From contig JANELJ010000109.1 of assembly GCA_024511395.1 (NCBI GenBank), positions 1 through 7,342 on the forward strand: a stretch of 7,342 bases of DNA. The letters are read 5' to 3'. This DNA comes from Gammaproteobacteria bacterium. Its GTDB lineage: Bacteria; Pseudomonadota; Gammaproteobacteria; GRL18. The notes beneath the pieces are model-generated. The model had not been told where the DNA came from. It did no database searches and saw only the letters and a list, made by a program, of their open reading frames with translations. Made by a program: the position numbers and the translations under genes. This document shows, piece by piece, positions 1 to 6,965 of this stretch (positions within the stretch are counted from its first letter, which is position 1; the number at the start of each line of letters is the position of its first letter).

Positions 1-315
1 TGAGGGTCAAAGTTCATCAGAGTCTCCAAATGCTTACTTTAAAGATCTGAGCCTCATCTTTCAAATTAGTTCAATTTAATTTCTGGTTGTTTTTTGAGCA
101 AAGTATGATCCGGCCCTGATTCAATATAAAGAATGATTTACATTTATAGTTTCTGAGTATCCATTGACCGTGCTTCTTGATGAAGTTTCGACAGCAGGGA
201 TGCTGCCGAAAAGCCTCCATGGATGGATTTACGGCGTCTTCAGCAAGGAGTACGGTCAATGGATACGGGCTTAGTGTCTAAATAAGGATTATTAAGAGTA
301 TGTTCACAACCTGCA
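1..315. other. Intergenic region downstream of dgkA
   Basis: This 315-bp stretch holds no gene I can support. Its right half contains the inverted-repeat element at 157-266. The left 150 bp is AT-rich with no convincing coding frame, promoter or terminator; the only structure noticed is a short possible stem (AAAGAT / ATCTTT at 41-46 and 56-61). A 62-codon minus-strand open frame (71-259) starts inside the repeat and is judged spurious. Confidence 0.6.
157..266. repeat. MITE-like inverted-repeat element downstream of dgkA
   Basis: Two 29-bp inverted arms (157-185 and 238-266) match at 26 of 29 positions, and the outermost 15 bp (GTATCCATTGACCGT and its complement) match perfectly. Inside is a second hairpin, 187-196 against 201-210 (TTCGACAGCA / TGCTGCCGAA, one mismatch), followed by the small palindrome TCCATGGA at 216-223. 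The element is about 110 bp and contains no credible gene. Neither strand has a U-tract after a stem, so it is not an ordinary intrinsic terminator, although it lies about 50 bp past the dgkA stop and could protect or process the 3' end of the mRNA. Clear target-site duplications were not seen. A non-autonomous mobile repeat or an intergenic repeat family is the best reading, but copy number cannot be judged here. Confidence 0.7.
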
Positions 316-672
316 TTATAACAAGATCAGTGCCCAGGTTATAACGACATTGGACAGGGCCAGAAAGACGGCGGCGGAGCCCATGTCTTTGGCTCGGCCG
401 GAGAGTTCGTGGTGTTCTGAGCCGAAGCGGTCGACTACGGCTTCTATGGCCGAGTTCAGGATTTCTGTAATCAAGACTATAAACAGGCTGCCGATCATCA
501 GGGCAATGTCGGTGCCGGATTGTCCCAGCCAGAAGGCTGCGGGGACCAGAATGATACACAGCATGAGCTCTTCCCTGAAGGCGGCTTCATTTTTCCAGGC
601 GGCCGTAAAGCCCTGCCAGGAATAGCCGGCGGCATCTATGATTCGTGCCGGGCCTTTTTTACCGGATTTCAT
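316..672 (-). CDS. dgkA: Diacylglycerol kinase, prokaryotic DgkA type
   Basis: Small inner-membrane enzyme that phosphorylates diacylglycerol with ATP to phosphatidic acid, recycling lipid released for example by membrane-derived glucan synthesis. The protein is 118 aa, close to the roughly 120 aa of E. coli DgkA. An amphipathic N-terminus precedes NEAAFREE (28-35), then three hydrophobic segments at about 36-50, 54-72 and 98-118. The family signature EILNSAIEAVVDR (70-82) contains Glu70, Asn73 and Glu77, matching the catalytic and metal-binding residues of E. coli DgkA (Glu69, Asn72, Glu76). RAKDMGSAAVFLA (93-105) is also typical. The start is supported by an AAAGGA ribosome-binding site about six bases upstream. 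It begins 15 nt after the gcvPB stop on the same strand, so it is probably the last gene of the glycine-cleavage transcript. No functional link to glycine is evident. Confidence 0.95.
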   Translation of the reverse strand: MKSGKKGPARIIDAAGYSWQGFTAAWKNEAAFREELMLCIILVPAAFWLGQSGTDIALMIGSLFIVLITEILNSAIEAVVDRFGSEHHELSGRAKDMGSAAVFLALSNVVITWALILL

Positions 673-687
673 TTCAGTTCCTTTATT

Positions 688-2184
688 TTATTCTGCATGG
701 CTCTGATAATAATTCAGATCCAGTTCTCTGGCGGCTTTAACATCATCCAGACGCCTGACCGGGAGAGTATAAGGTGCCTGTTTTAGTACTTCAGGGGATT
801 CTTTGGCTTCTTCCAGAATCAGTTCCATGGCTTTTACAAAGCCGTCCAGATCGGTTTTGGCTTCCGTTTCTGTGGGTTCCATTAAGAAACATTCCGGCAC
901 CAGTAACGGGAAATAGGTAGTCGGTGCATGAAAGCCGTAGTCCAGCAGGCGCTTGGCGAAGTCCATGGCATTGGTACCGTATTGTTTGGCTTCTTTTCTC
1001 AGCGTCAGAATAAATTCATGACTGGCCCGGCGTTCAGGGAAGGCTATTTCAAAGCCGGCATCTGCAAAACGCTGCAGCAGATAATTGGCATTCAGGGTGG
1101 CAAATTCTGCCACCCGCTGCATACCTTCCCGTCCCAATAGCAGGGCATAAATATAAGCCCGCAGCAGAATACCGGCATTACCCATCCAGGCTGACAGGTG
1201 TCCAATACTGAGCGACAGTTCATCTTCGGTAAGCCAGTAGTACTGACCATCTTTCAAAGCCACCATTGGCACAGGCAGGAAAGGTTGTAAGCGCCCACTT
1301 ACACCAACCGGACCGGCACCAGGTCCGCCGCCGCCGTGAGGTGTGGAAAATGTCTTGTGCAAATTCATATGGATCACATCAAAGCCCATATCGCCGGGTT
1401 TGACCTTGCCCAGAATGGCGTTAAGATTGGCACCGTCGTAATAAAGCAGGCCACCGACTTCGTGGATCATATCGGCAATCTGTTTGATCTTGCGTTCAAA
1501 GACCCCGAGAGTCGACGGGTTGGTCAGCATAATACCGGCAGTTTGCGGGCCGATCATGGCTTTCAGGGCTTCAATATCCACATCGCCCTGATCATTGGTG
1601 GACAGTTCTTTGACCTTATAACCGCACATTACAGCTGTGGCCGGATTGGTGCCGTGGGCGGCATCGGGCACAATAATTTCAGTGCGTGCATCATCCTTAT
1701 TGTGATCATGGTAAGCTCGGATCATAGCCACTCCGGCGAATTCACCCTGGGCACCGGCCATAGGGGTCAGGGAGACCTGTTTCATTCCGGTAGCTTCCAT
1801 CAGCATATTCTGCAGATCATACAGGCAGCTCATAATACCCTGGCTCATACTGCTGTGTGCCATGGGATGGCGGCCTGCAAAGCCAGGTAACTGGGCCAGG
1901 GTATTACAGGCTCTGGGGTTGTACTTCATGGTACAGGAACCCAGTGGATAAAAATGCGTGTCAATGGAAAAGTTTTTCTGTGACAGACTGGTATAGTGAC
2001 GCACCACCTGTAATTCACCTACCTGAGGCAACTGTAAATCGCTTTTGCGCAGTAAATGTTCCGGTAAACTTTTTGCTACCGTATCAACATCAATATCCGG
2101 TGCCAGTGAGCTGCTTTTACGGGTAAAGTCTGAGGCTTCAAAGATCAGTTTGTCTTCAATAACCGCTTCATTTAACTGAGTCAT
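688..2184 (-). CDS. gcvPB: Glycine dehydrogenase (decarboxylating) subunit 2, P protein
   Basis: PLP-bearing half of the P protein. With GcvPA it decarboxylates glycine and transfers the aminomethyl group to the lipoyl arm of GcvH. The protein is 498 aa, the usual length for split-type GcvPB. The PLP lysine is Lys277 in [20 protein letters not shown] (272-291), preceded by the cofactor-contacting [10 protein letters not shown] (248-257) with Asp250. Other family blocks are the N-terminal [14 protein letters not shown] (78-91), [13 protein letters not shown] (139-151) and AAHGTNPA (175-182). The start codon overlaps the gcvPA stop by one base (TAATG), with a strong AGGAGGGG Shine-Dalgarno inside the gcvPA end, so the two subunits are probably translationally coupled and made in equal amounts. 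No damage to the frame is visible. Confidence 0.97.
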   Translation of the reverse strand: MTQLNEAVIEDKLIFEASDFTRKSSSLAPDIDVDTVAKSLPEHLLRKSDLQLPQVGELQVVRHYTSLSQKNFSIDTHFYPLGSCTMKYNPRACNTLAQLPGFAGRHPMAHSSMSQGIMSCLYDLQNMLMEATGMKQVSLTPMAGAQGEFAGVAMIRAYHDHNKDDARTEIIVPDAAHGTNPATAVMCGYKVKELSTNDQGDVDIEALKAMIGPQTAGIMLTNPSTLGVFERKIKQIADMIHEVGGLLYYDGANLNAILGKVKPGDMGFDVIHMNLHKTFSTPHGGGGPGAGPVGVSGRLQPFLPVPMVALKDGQYYWLTEDELSLSIGHLSAWMGNAGILLRAYIYALLLGREGMQRVAEFATLNANYLLQRFADAGFEIAFPERRASHEFILTLRKEAKQYGTNAMDFAKRLLDYGFHAPTTYFPLLVPECFLMEPTETEAKTDLDGFVKAMELILEEAKESPEVLKQAPYTLPVRRLDDVKAARELDLNYYQSHAE

Positions 2185-3566
2185 TATTGTGCCCCTCCTG
2201 TCAAATCATTGATGACTTTATTCAGAGTGTCAGCAAAAAATGCCATATCCTCCGTACTTTTGGTTTCTGTCACACAGATCAGCAGGGCATTTTCCAGGCC
2301 GTCCTGTGCATAATATTGAAAGATATTAATCCCCGCCACAATGTCTTCTTCCGCCATGGCTTCAATTACCTGCTCTACATCAGCCGGCAGAGTAATCACA
2401 AATTCATGAAACACCGATGTTCCAAAAGGAAAGCTTATGCCCGGACTGGTTTTTAACAATTCAATCAGAGCCTGAGTATTCTGTACACAGGATGCCGCTA
2501 CTTTCTGCAGACCATCCCGTCCCATAAATGCCAGATACAGGGTTGTGGTTGTAGCCATTAAACCCTGGTTGGTACAGATATTGGAAGTAGCCTTGGAACG
2601 GCGGATATGCTGTTCGCGGGCCTGCAGAGTCAGACTGAAACCGGACTTACCTTCGAGATCAACGGTACGCCCCACAATCCGTCCCGGTAACTGGCGCACC
2701 AGTTTCTGTTTACAGGCCATAAAACCGATATAAGGGCCGCCGGATGACAGCGGAATACCCAAAGGCTGTGCTTCACCCACTGCAATATCCACACCCTGAG
2801 TACCCCAGTTACCGGGCGCTTCCAGTAAAGCCAGCGCCACGGGGTTAACCAGGCCAATCACCATAGCGCCCTGCTCATGAGCCCAGTCCGTCAGGCTGTG
2901 CACGTCTTCCATACAGCCAAAATAATTAGGCTGTGGGATCACCAGTGCTACAAAGGGCTCACTCTGCTGTTTAAGTTTGCAAATATCAATCGTGCCGTTA
3001 GTCCGGTCAAAATCAATAATATCCAGGGTAATGTCCTGATGCTTAACAATGGTTTCCACAACCTGTCGGTAAACAGAGGAAACCGTAGCCGGCATTAAAA
3101 TACGTTTAGACTTAGCCTTACGGTTGGCCCGTACCGACATTAATACCGCTTCCCCAAGACCTGACGCCCCGTCATACAATGAGGCATTAGACACATCCAT
3201 ACCGGTAAGACTGGCTATCATAGTCTGAAACTCATAAATAACCTGTAGAGTCCCTTGGCTGGCCTCTGCCTGATACGGTGTATAGGCCGAATAAAATTCA
3301 CCCCGGGTGGCAATTTCCCAGATGGCAGCCGGTATATGATGCTCATAGGCTCCGCCTCCGGCAAAACACAGTGGCGTACCGTCCTGCATGGATTTTTCTG
3401 TCAGCAGACGCTGAACCTGCATTTCTGAACGACTGGACGGGATCTTATCCAAGCCGTCACTGCGTAATTCAGGCGGGATTTCATTAAATAACTGTTCAAT
3501 AGAATCCACACCGATAACCGATAACATCTCGGCTATTTCCTGGGAAGTATGGGGTATATAGGGCAT
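2184..3566 (-). CDS. gcvPA: Glycine dehydrogenase (decarboxylating) subunit 1, P protein
   Basis: First half of the split glycine decarboxylase. It pairs with GcvPB in an alpha2beta2 P protein and corresponds to the N-terminal half of fused GcvP. The protein is 460 aa, close to the roughly 450 aa typical of GcvPA. Family blocks visible include [14 protein letters not shown] (68-81), [13 protein letters not shown] (96-108) running into a glycine-decarboxylase fold-type I region ending SLYDGAS (129-135), [19 protein letters not shown] (264-282), and [19 protein letters not shown] (317-335). It lacks the catalytic PLP lysine, as expected, because that lies in GcvPB. The start has only a weak purine-rich site (GAGAAAG) upstream. 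It follows gcvH by 38 nt and ends in the TAATG overlap with gcvPB, so it is clearly in the same operon. Confidence 0.97.
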   Translation of the reverse strand: MPYIPHTSQEIAEMLSVIGVDSIEQLFNEIPPELRSDGLDKIPSSRSEMQVQRLLTEKSMQDGTPLCFAGGGAYEHHIPAAIWEIATRGEFYSAYTPYQAEASQGTLQVIYEFQTMIASLTGMDVSNASLYDGASGLGEAVLMSVRANRKAKSKRILMPATVSSVYRQVVETIVKHQDITLDIIDFDRTNGTIDICKLKQQSEPFVALVIPQPNYFGCMEDVHSLTDWAHEQGAMVIGLVNPVALALLEAPGNWGTQGVDIAVGEAQPLGIPLSSGGPYIGFMACKQKLVRQLPGRIVGRTVDLEGKSGFSLTLQAREQHIRRSKATSNICTNQGLMATTTTLYLAFMGRDGLQKVAASCVQNTQALIELLKTSPGISFPFGTSVFHEFVITLPADVEQVIEAMAEEDIVAGINIFQYYAQDGLENALLICVTETKSTEDMAFFADTLNKVINDLTGGAQ

Positions 3567-3604
3567 ATTTCTTTCTCGATTTCAGGGGCTCGGTTTCAGA
3601 GTGC

Positions 3605-4000
3605 TTAGTGTTCTTCTGCTTCAACTAATGCAGTATAATCATCGGCATTCATCAGATTGTCCACATCATCCGGATTGGAGGGATTTATACGGAAGATCCA
3701 GCCTTCATGATAGGCATTAACATTAATCTGTTCCGGTGCATCTTCCAGCTCTTCATTAACTTCAACCACTTCACCTTCAACGGGGCAATAAATATCAGAA
3801 GCCGCTTTGACCGATTCCACAACGGCACAATCCTGTCCGGCTTCATAGGACTCACCCACTTCCGGCAGTTCTACAAAGACCATATCACCTAACAGCCCCT
3901 GAGCATGCTCGGTAATGCCTACGGTTAAGGTACCATCTTCTTCAACACGCACCCATTCATGTGACTTGGTATATTTTAATTCCTGAGGTATATCACTCAT
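3605..4000 (-). CDS. gcvH: Glycine cleavage system H protein
   Basis: Soluble lipoyl carrier that shuttles the aminomethyl group from the P protein to the T protein and is reoxidised by the L protein. It is 131 aa (E. coli GcvH is 129) and acidic. The biotinyl/lipoyl-type fold is recognisable from [17 protein letters not shown] (14-30), [12 protein letters not shown] (38-49) and the lipoylation site [18 protein letters not shown] (61-78), with Lys65 as the lipoylated residue. [12 protein letters not shown] (82-93) and GWIF (99-102) complete the family pattern. A good ribosome-binding site, AAGGTGA, lies just upstream. It is separated from gcvT by 258 bp containing a large nested inverted repeat, the biggest gap among the gcv genes. 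LipA, encoded two genes upstream, is the enzyme expected to complete the lipoyl group on Lys65. Confidence 0.97.
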   Translation of the reverse strand: MSDIPQELKYTKSHEWVRVEEDGTLTVGITEHAQGLLGDMVFVELPEVGESYEAGQDCAVVESVKAASDIYCPVEGEVVEVNEELEDAPEQINVNAYHEGWIFRINPSNPDDVDNLMNADDYTALVEAEEH

Positions 4001-4072
4001 TTTTATTCACCTTTTTTACTTATGTTCTTACTTATTTTTTCTTGTCCAAAAATAAAGTTTTACTACTGTAGA

Positions 4073-4233
4073 GTGCCTGGCTACAGGTGCTGTCTTTACA
4101 GGGTTTTGAAAACACAGATGTTTTCAAAATCACTGGGATAAGAACTTTTTACAAAACAAGTTTTGAAAAGTTCTAAACCGATACAAGGATGTACTTGAGC
4201 GCCCCTGGAAAGACAGCACCTGTAGCCAAGCAC
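4073..4233. repeat. Nested three-stem inverted-repeat element between gcvT and gcvH
   Basis: Outer arms 4073-4103 and 4203-4233 are inverted copies matching at 29 of 31 positions (core GGCTACAGGTGCTGTCTTT). Two further hairpins lie inside: TTTTGAAAAC / GTTTTCAAAA (4104-4113 and 4120-4129, perfect, 6-base loop), and AGAACTTTT / AAAAGTTCT (4141-4149 and 4166-4174) with an inner CAAAAC / GTTTTG stem (4152-4157 and 4160-4165). The whole could fold as a three-way junction in RNA or extrude in DNA. It occupies most of the gcvT-gcvH gap and holds no credible gene. The long near-perfect terminal arms suggest a MITE-like element. A U-tract terminator is absent. If transcribed with the operon, the long stem would be a natural RNase III or processing target. 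Confidence 0.8.
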
Positions 4234-4258
4234 GGTCAAACACATTGAATAATTACAA

Positions 4259-5374
4259 TTATCCAGCCAAAACTTTGCCATTTCTTACAAACGGCAGTTT
4301 AACTATTTTCGCATCCAGTAATTTATTACGAATTTCTACCTGACAATGTTCCCCGGCGCCGACAGGTACTCTGGCAAAACCAATGGCTTTCTGCATAGTG
4401 GGTGAAAAAGTACCACTAGTTAGTTCACCTTCGCCCTCACCGTCAACAATTACTTTCTGATGTGCACGCAAAACGCCTTTACCATTTAAAATCAGGCCCA
4501 CAAATTTGTATTTTATACCGTCATTTTTCTGTTTTTCCAGTGCTGCACGGCTGATAAAATGTCGATCCGGATCACTGAAGTCTACCGTCCAGATTAAGCC
4601 GCTTTCCAGGGGTGAAGTAGTTTCGTCCATATCACTGCCGTATAGATTCATACCTGCTTCCAGGCGCAGTGTATCACGCGCACCTAATCCGCAAGGTTTG
4701 ACACCGGCCTCGTATAGATTATTCCATACCGACTCAACCTGTTCGTTAGTGCAGACAATTTCATAACCATCTTCACCTGTGTATCCGGTACGGGCCACAA
4801 ACCGTTCATTATCAGCACCCTGGTTTATCAGTAAGGCATTAAAGGGTTTTAATTCTTCTGCTCCGGCAATGTCATCATCCAGCGTCTTGCCTGCCAGCGC
4901 CCTGGCATTAGGCCCCTGCACGGCAATCATGGCCAGATCATCCCGTTCAGTCAGTTCCACAGCATTATCACCCAGCTGGCTGCGCATCCAAGCCAGATCG
5001 TTTTCCCGGGTGGCTGAGTTAACAATCACACGCACCCAGTCCGGCGCCATGGCATAAATAATTAAATCGTCAATAACTCCGCCCTCATTATTGAGCATGC
5101 AACTGTAGAGAGCCTTGCCTGGCTTACCGGAAATTTTTGCCACGTCATTAGCCAGCAGGCGGGACAGGTAGGCTATAACATCACTACCGAGCAAATCCAC
5201 AATGGTCATATGACAGACATCGAACATACCGGCATCTTTACGCACCTGGTGATGCTCTTCAATCTGGGAACCATAATGTATGGGCATATTCCAGCCGCCA
5301 AAATCCACTAGTTTAGCGCCCATTTTCTGGTGGGCATTAAACAGCGGTGTGGTTTTTAATTCTGTCTGGGTCAT
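4259..5374 (-). CDS. gcvT: Aminomethyltransferase, glycine cleavage T protein
   Basis: Tetrahydrofolate-dependent enzyme that releases ammonia from the aminomethyl-lipoyl group on GcvH and passes the one-carbon unit to THF, giving 5,10-methylene-THF. The protein is 371 aa (E. coli GcvT is 364). Diagnostic blocks are [20 protein letters not shown] (22-41), [10 protein letters not shown] (96-105) with the catalytic Asp102 (E. coli Asp101), AVQGPNA (151-157), [12 protein letters not shown] (195-206), [18 protein letters not shown] (229-246), and a C-terminal barrel with [18 protein letters not shown] (319-336). Residue 54 is Cys in FDVCHM, where Ser is more usual in the family; this is probably tolerated. 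The start is supported by an AAGG about eight bases upstream. It lies 110 bp after lipA, a gap that includes a REP-like palindrome. Confidence 0.97.
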   Translation of the reverse strand: MTQTELKTTPLFNAHQKMGAKLVDFGGWNMPIHYGSQIEEHHQVRKDAGMFDVCHMTIVDLLGSDVIAYLSRLLANDVAKISGKPGKALYSCMLNNEGGVIDDLIIYAMAPDWVRVIVNSATRENDLAWMRSQLGDNAVELTERDDLAMIAVQGPNARALAGKTLDDDIAGAEELKPFNALLINQGADNERFVARTGYTGEDGYEIVCTNEQVESVWNNLYEAGVKPCGLGARDTLRLEAGMNLYGSDMDETTSPLESGLIWTVDFSDPDRHFISRAALEKQKNDGIKYKFVGLILNGKGVLRAHQKVIVDGEGEGELTSGTFSPTMQKAIGFARVPVGAGEHCQVEIRNKLLDAKIVKLPFVRNGKVLAG

Positions 5375-5439
5375 ATAGAACCTTTTGTTTTGTTTTCTTG
5401 TTTGTTTAATTTCTTTTTTAGCTTTTTATTTCAATATTG

Positions 5440-5484
5440 CCCTCACCCTAGCCCTCTCCCTCTGGGAGAGGGCTAGGGTGAGGG
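5440..5484. repeat. REP-like perfect palindrome between lipA and gcvT
   Basis: A perfect 21-bp inverted repeat (5440-5460 and 5464-5484) separated by only three bases, built from the units CCCTCACCC, TAGCC and CTCTCCC and their complements. It starts at the base directly after the lipA stop codon (5487-5485). The sequence type, a GGGAGAGGG/CCCTCTCCC stem, resembles intergenic REP-like palindromes widespread in gammaproteobacteria. The minus-strand RNA after the hairpin reads GCAATATTGAAATAAAAAGC, with no U-tract, so read-through to gcvT is expected, perhaps with attenuation or mRNA stabilisation. Confidence 0.85.
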
Positions 5485-6525
5485 TTAATCTTCTGCGTGA
5501 TAGGAAGAACGTACCATGGGACCGGATTTTACCCAGGTAAAGCCCAGTTCTTTAGCCAGTTCTTCGTATTCGGCAAATTGTTCAAGGGACAGATATTCCT
5601 TAACCGGCAGGTGAAATTTGGTCGGTCTTAAATACTGCCCAAGGGCAATACGGGACACATTATTGGCCCGCAGATCCTGCATTACCTCATAGACTTCATC
5701 ACGGCTTTCACCCAGACCCAGTATAATAGAGGATTTGGTTTCTACCTTGTCCAGTTCACCTGCAAGACGCAGCATATCCAGTGAACGCTGGTATTTACTG
5801 CCCTTACGGACTTCCTTATATAAAGAAGGTACGGTTTCGATATTATGTCCCCAGATCAGCTGCATTTTCGGTGTGCCGGTATAGGGTGAATCTTCCATAG
5901 CGGTTTGAACAATTTCCACTGCCTGTTCCTGACATTCTCTAAAGTCCGGCGTTAAAAATTCTACGCCGATATCGGATTTGTCATTACGCAGGGCACGGTA
6001 GGTATCTGCAAAAATCTGTGCTCCGCCATCGGGCAGTTCATCCCGGTTAACAGAAGTCAAGACAATAAAGTCCAGCCCCATTTCCTGCACGGCCTGAGCA
6101 ATACGGGCCGGTTCGGTGGTATCCGCGGTACCAGGGCGACCGGTTTTAACGGCACAGAAACCACAGGCTCGGGTACAGGTATCACCTAATAACATAAACG
6201 TCGCAGTACCGCGGTTCCAGCATTCATTGCGGTTAGGGCAATGAGCTTCTTCGCAGACGGTCACCAGTTTATTGCCGTGAACACTGGCTGAAGTGGAAGC
6301 AAAATGTGTTTTTTCCGTCAGAGCCTGACGGATATAGGTCGGCATACGGCTGCCGTTAGGCTTGTCTGAATGATCAAATACGGGGATAAATCGTTTGGCA
6401 CGGGTCATAGAGGCAGCTTGATCCGGCTTGCTGACAGAGGAAGCCTGCTGTGCGGGTTCCTGTGTAGTGTTTTGTGTACTGCCTTTTTGCAGTTTATTCT
6501 GTGATTCTGCTGAATCGATAGTCAT
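5485..6525 (-). CDS. lipA: Lipoyl synthase, radical SAM
   Basis: Inserts two sulfur atoms into the octanoyl chain on lipoyl-domain proteins such as GcvH. Auxiliary [4Fe-4S] ligands are Cys91, Cys96 and Cys102 in CEEAHCPNRNEC, the CX4CX5C motif unique to LipA. Radical-SAM ligands are Cys117, Cys121 and Cys124 in CTRACGFC. The C-terminal RSSYHAE (339-345) supplies the serine ligand of the auxiliary cluster. TSVNRDELPDGGA (157-169), EFLTPDFR (189-196) and GLGES (270-274) are further family blocks. At 346 aa it is longer than E. coli LipA (321 aa): it has a Ser/Gln/Thr-rich N-terminal tail of about 40 residues and extra residues around 211-224 before GHNIETVPSLY, where E. coli has NHNLENVPRIY. 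An internal start at Met40 lacks a ribosome-binding site; that of Met1 is also weak. It is the first gene after the glycine riboswitch. Confidence 0.95.
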   Translation of the reverse strand: MTIDSAESQNKLQKGSTQNTTQEPAQQASSVSKPDQAASMTRAKRFIPVFDHSDKPNGSRMPTYIRQALTEKTHFASTSASVHGNKLVTVCEEAHCPNRNECWNRGTATFMLLGDTCTRACGFCAVKTGRPGTADTTEPARIAQAVQEMGLDFIVLTSVNRDELPDGGAQIFADTYRALRNDKSDIGVEFLTPDFRECQEQAVEIVQTAMEDSPYTGTPKMQLIWGHNIETVPSLYKEVRKGSKYQRSLDMLRLAGELDKVETKSSIILGLGESRDEVYEVMQDLRANNVSRIALGQYLRPTKFHLPVKEYLSLEQFAEYEELAKELGFTWVKSGPMVRSSYHAED

Positions 6526-6634
6526 GACTTACCCGGTTTCTGGTTTATTCTGTAATGGACAATAACTGAAAATAACTGCAGGCGTATTACAGAGCAAAGC
6601 ACGGCAAACGGATACTGCAGAATTATTTTCACCC
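6526..6634 (-). promoter_or_regulatory. Candidate expression platform of the riboswitch (lipA 5' UTR)
   Basis: Between the second aptamer and the lipA start the RNA can form three mutually conflicting helices. Helix A pairs 6630-6623 plus 6620-6615 with 6581-6568 (14 pairs, two-base bulge, CTGCAG/CTGCAG core). Helix B pairs TCTGTAAT (6593-6586) with ATTACAGA (6556-6549). Helix C pairs ACAGAG of aptamer II P1 (6640-6635) with CTCTGT (6594-6589) and would compete with P1. No stem is followed by a U-tract, and no helix clearly covers the weak lipA ribosome-binding region (CCGGGT near 6536). The mechanism is therefore open; translation control or RNA stability are possible. Confidence 0.45.
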
Positions 6635-6720
6635 CTCTGTCCAACTACCTGAGAGCTTTAGCCCCTTCGGTGGATTTTAACCTAAAAAACTCATTAGGTT
6701 TAACAATCTCTCTCCAGAGT
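6632..6720 (-). promoter_or_regulatory. Glycine riboswitch, aptamer II
   Basis: The minus strand reads CTCTGGAGAGAG, then a hairpin AACCTAA / TTAGGTT, then the conserved core CCACCGAAGGGGC, CTCTCAGG and GGACAGAGGGG. This is close to the textbook glycine aptamer. P1 forms between CTCTG (6719-6715) and CAGAG (6639-6635). It is the aptamer nearest the gene and would couple to the expression platform. In characterised gcv riboswitches glycine binding usually turns expression on; here the direction is inferred from that precedent, not from the sequence. Confidence 0.95.
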
Positions 6721-6780
6721 CAATGAGGCTATCGGCAGGTTTACAGCAACATTAAGCTGTTCCTAGCGGATAGTTCCTGA
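6721..6780 (-). promoter_or_regulatory. Long structured linker between the glycine aptamers
   Basis: The 60-nt stretch between the two P1 stems can fold into its own hairpin: CTATC (6773-6769) with GATAG (6733-6729), enclosing ACAGC (6760-6756) with GCTGT (6747-6743) and an 8-base loop. Its 5' end, GAACT (6776-6772), is complementary to AGTTC (6921-6917) just upstream of aptamer I, as expected for the leader-linker P0 helix and kink-turn known from tandem glycine riboswitches. The two helices share two bases. Confidence 0.6.
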
Positions 6781-6921
6781 ATTTGTACAGTTCTGAAACC
6801 TGAGCATTTCCGGGTGTATTGCGCCTTCAGTGGTATCTGTTTCTGAAACTAAATTAAAAAACTGATTTAAAAAAGCATTAAAAAAACAGGTACTCTCTCC
6901 CGTACAAATCGGCATTGAACT
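6781..6921 (-). promoter_or_regulatory. Glycine riboswitch, aptamer I, with leader helix P0
   Basis: P1 is a perfect 8-bp stem, ATTTGTAC (6909-6902) with GTACAAAT (6788-6781). It is followed by the conserved GGGAGAGAG and, after an AU-rich arm closed by CTGTTT / AAACAG, by the core CCACTGAAGGCGCAA and GCTCAGG. These match the glycine aptamer pattern in order and spacing, less tightly than aptamer II. Together with aptamer II it makes a tandem riboswitch heading the lipA-gcvT-gcvH-gcvPA-gcvPB transcript. The AU-rich arm is longer than in the second aptamer. Bases 6917-6921 can pair with the linker (P0). Confidence 0.88.
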
Positions 6922-6965
6922 CCCATAATACTGTTTCTTGCCCATTATTTCCATCTTTTATGGCA

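Noticed and set aside
41..61. Small stem AAAGAT / ATCTTT near the left edge
   Set aside because: Only six pairs, nine-base loop, no U-tract and no gene ending there; within chance for AT-rich DNA.
71..259. 62-codon open frame on the minus strand
   Set aside because: It starts inside the inverted-repeat element and runs into AT-rich DNA; it has no recognisable domain or ribosome-binding support.
1336..1890. 184-codon plus-strand open frame opposite gcvPB
   Set aside because: Antisense shadow of a well-conserved gene; composition (His/Ile/Gly-rich) reflects the reverse complement of gcvPB codons.
4096..4281. 61-codon open frame between gcvT and gcvH
   Set aside because: It is largely made of the nested inverted repeat and overlaps the end of gcvT; no coding character.
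5440..5484. Palindrome as a rho-independent terminator after lipA
   Set aside because: The stem is strong but no U-tract follows on either strand, and gcvT follows in the same direction.
6763..6954. 63-codon open frame on the minus strand upstream of lipA, a possible leader peptide
   Set aside because: It lies across glycine aptamer I and the linker, whose conserved motifs and stems explain the sequence; the protein resembles nothing.
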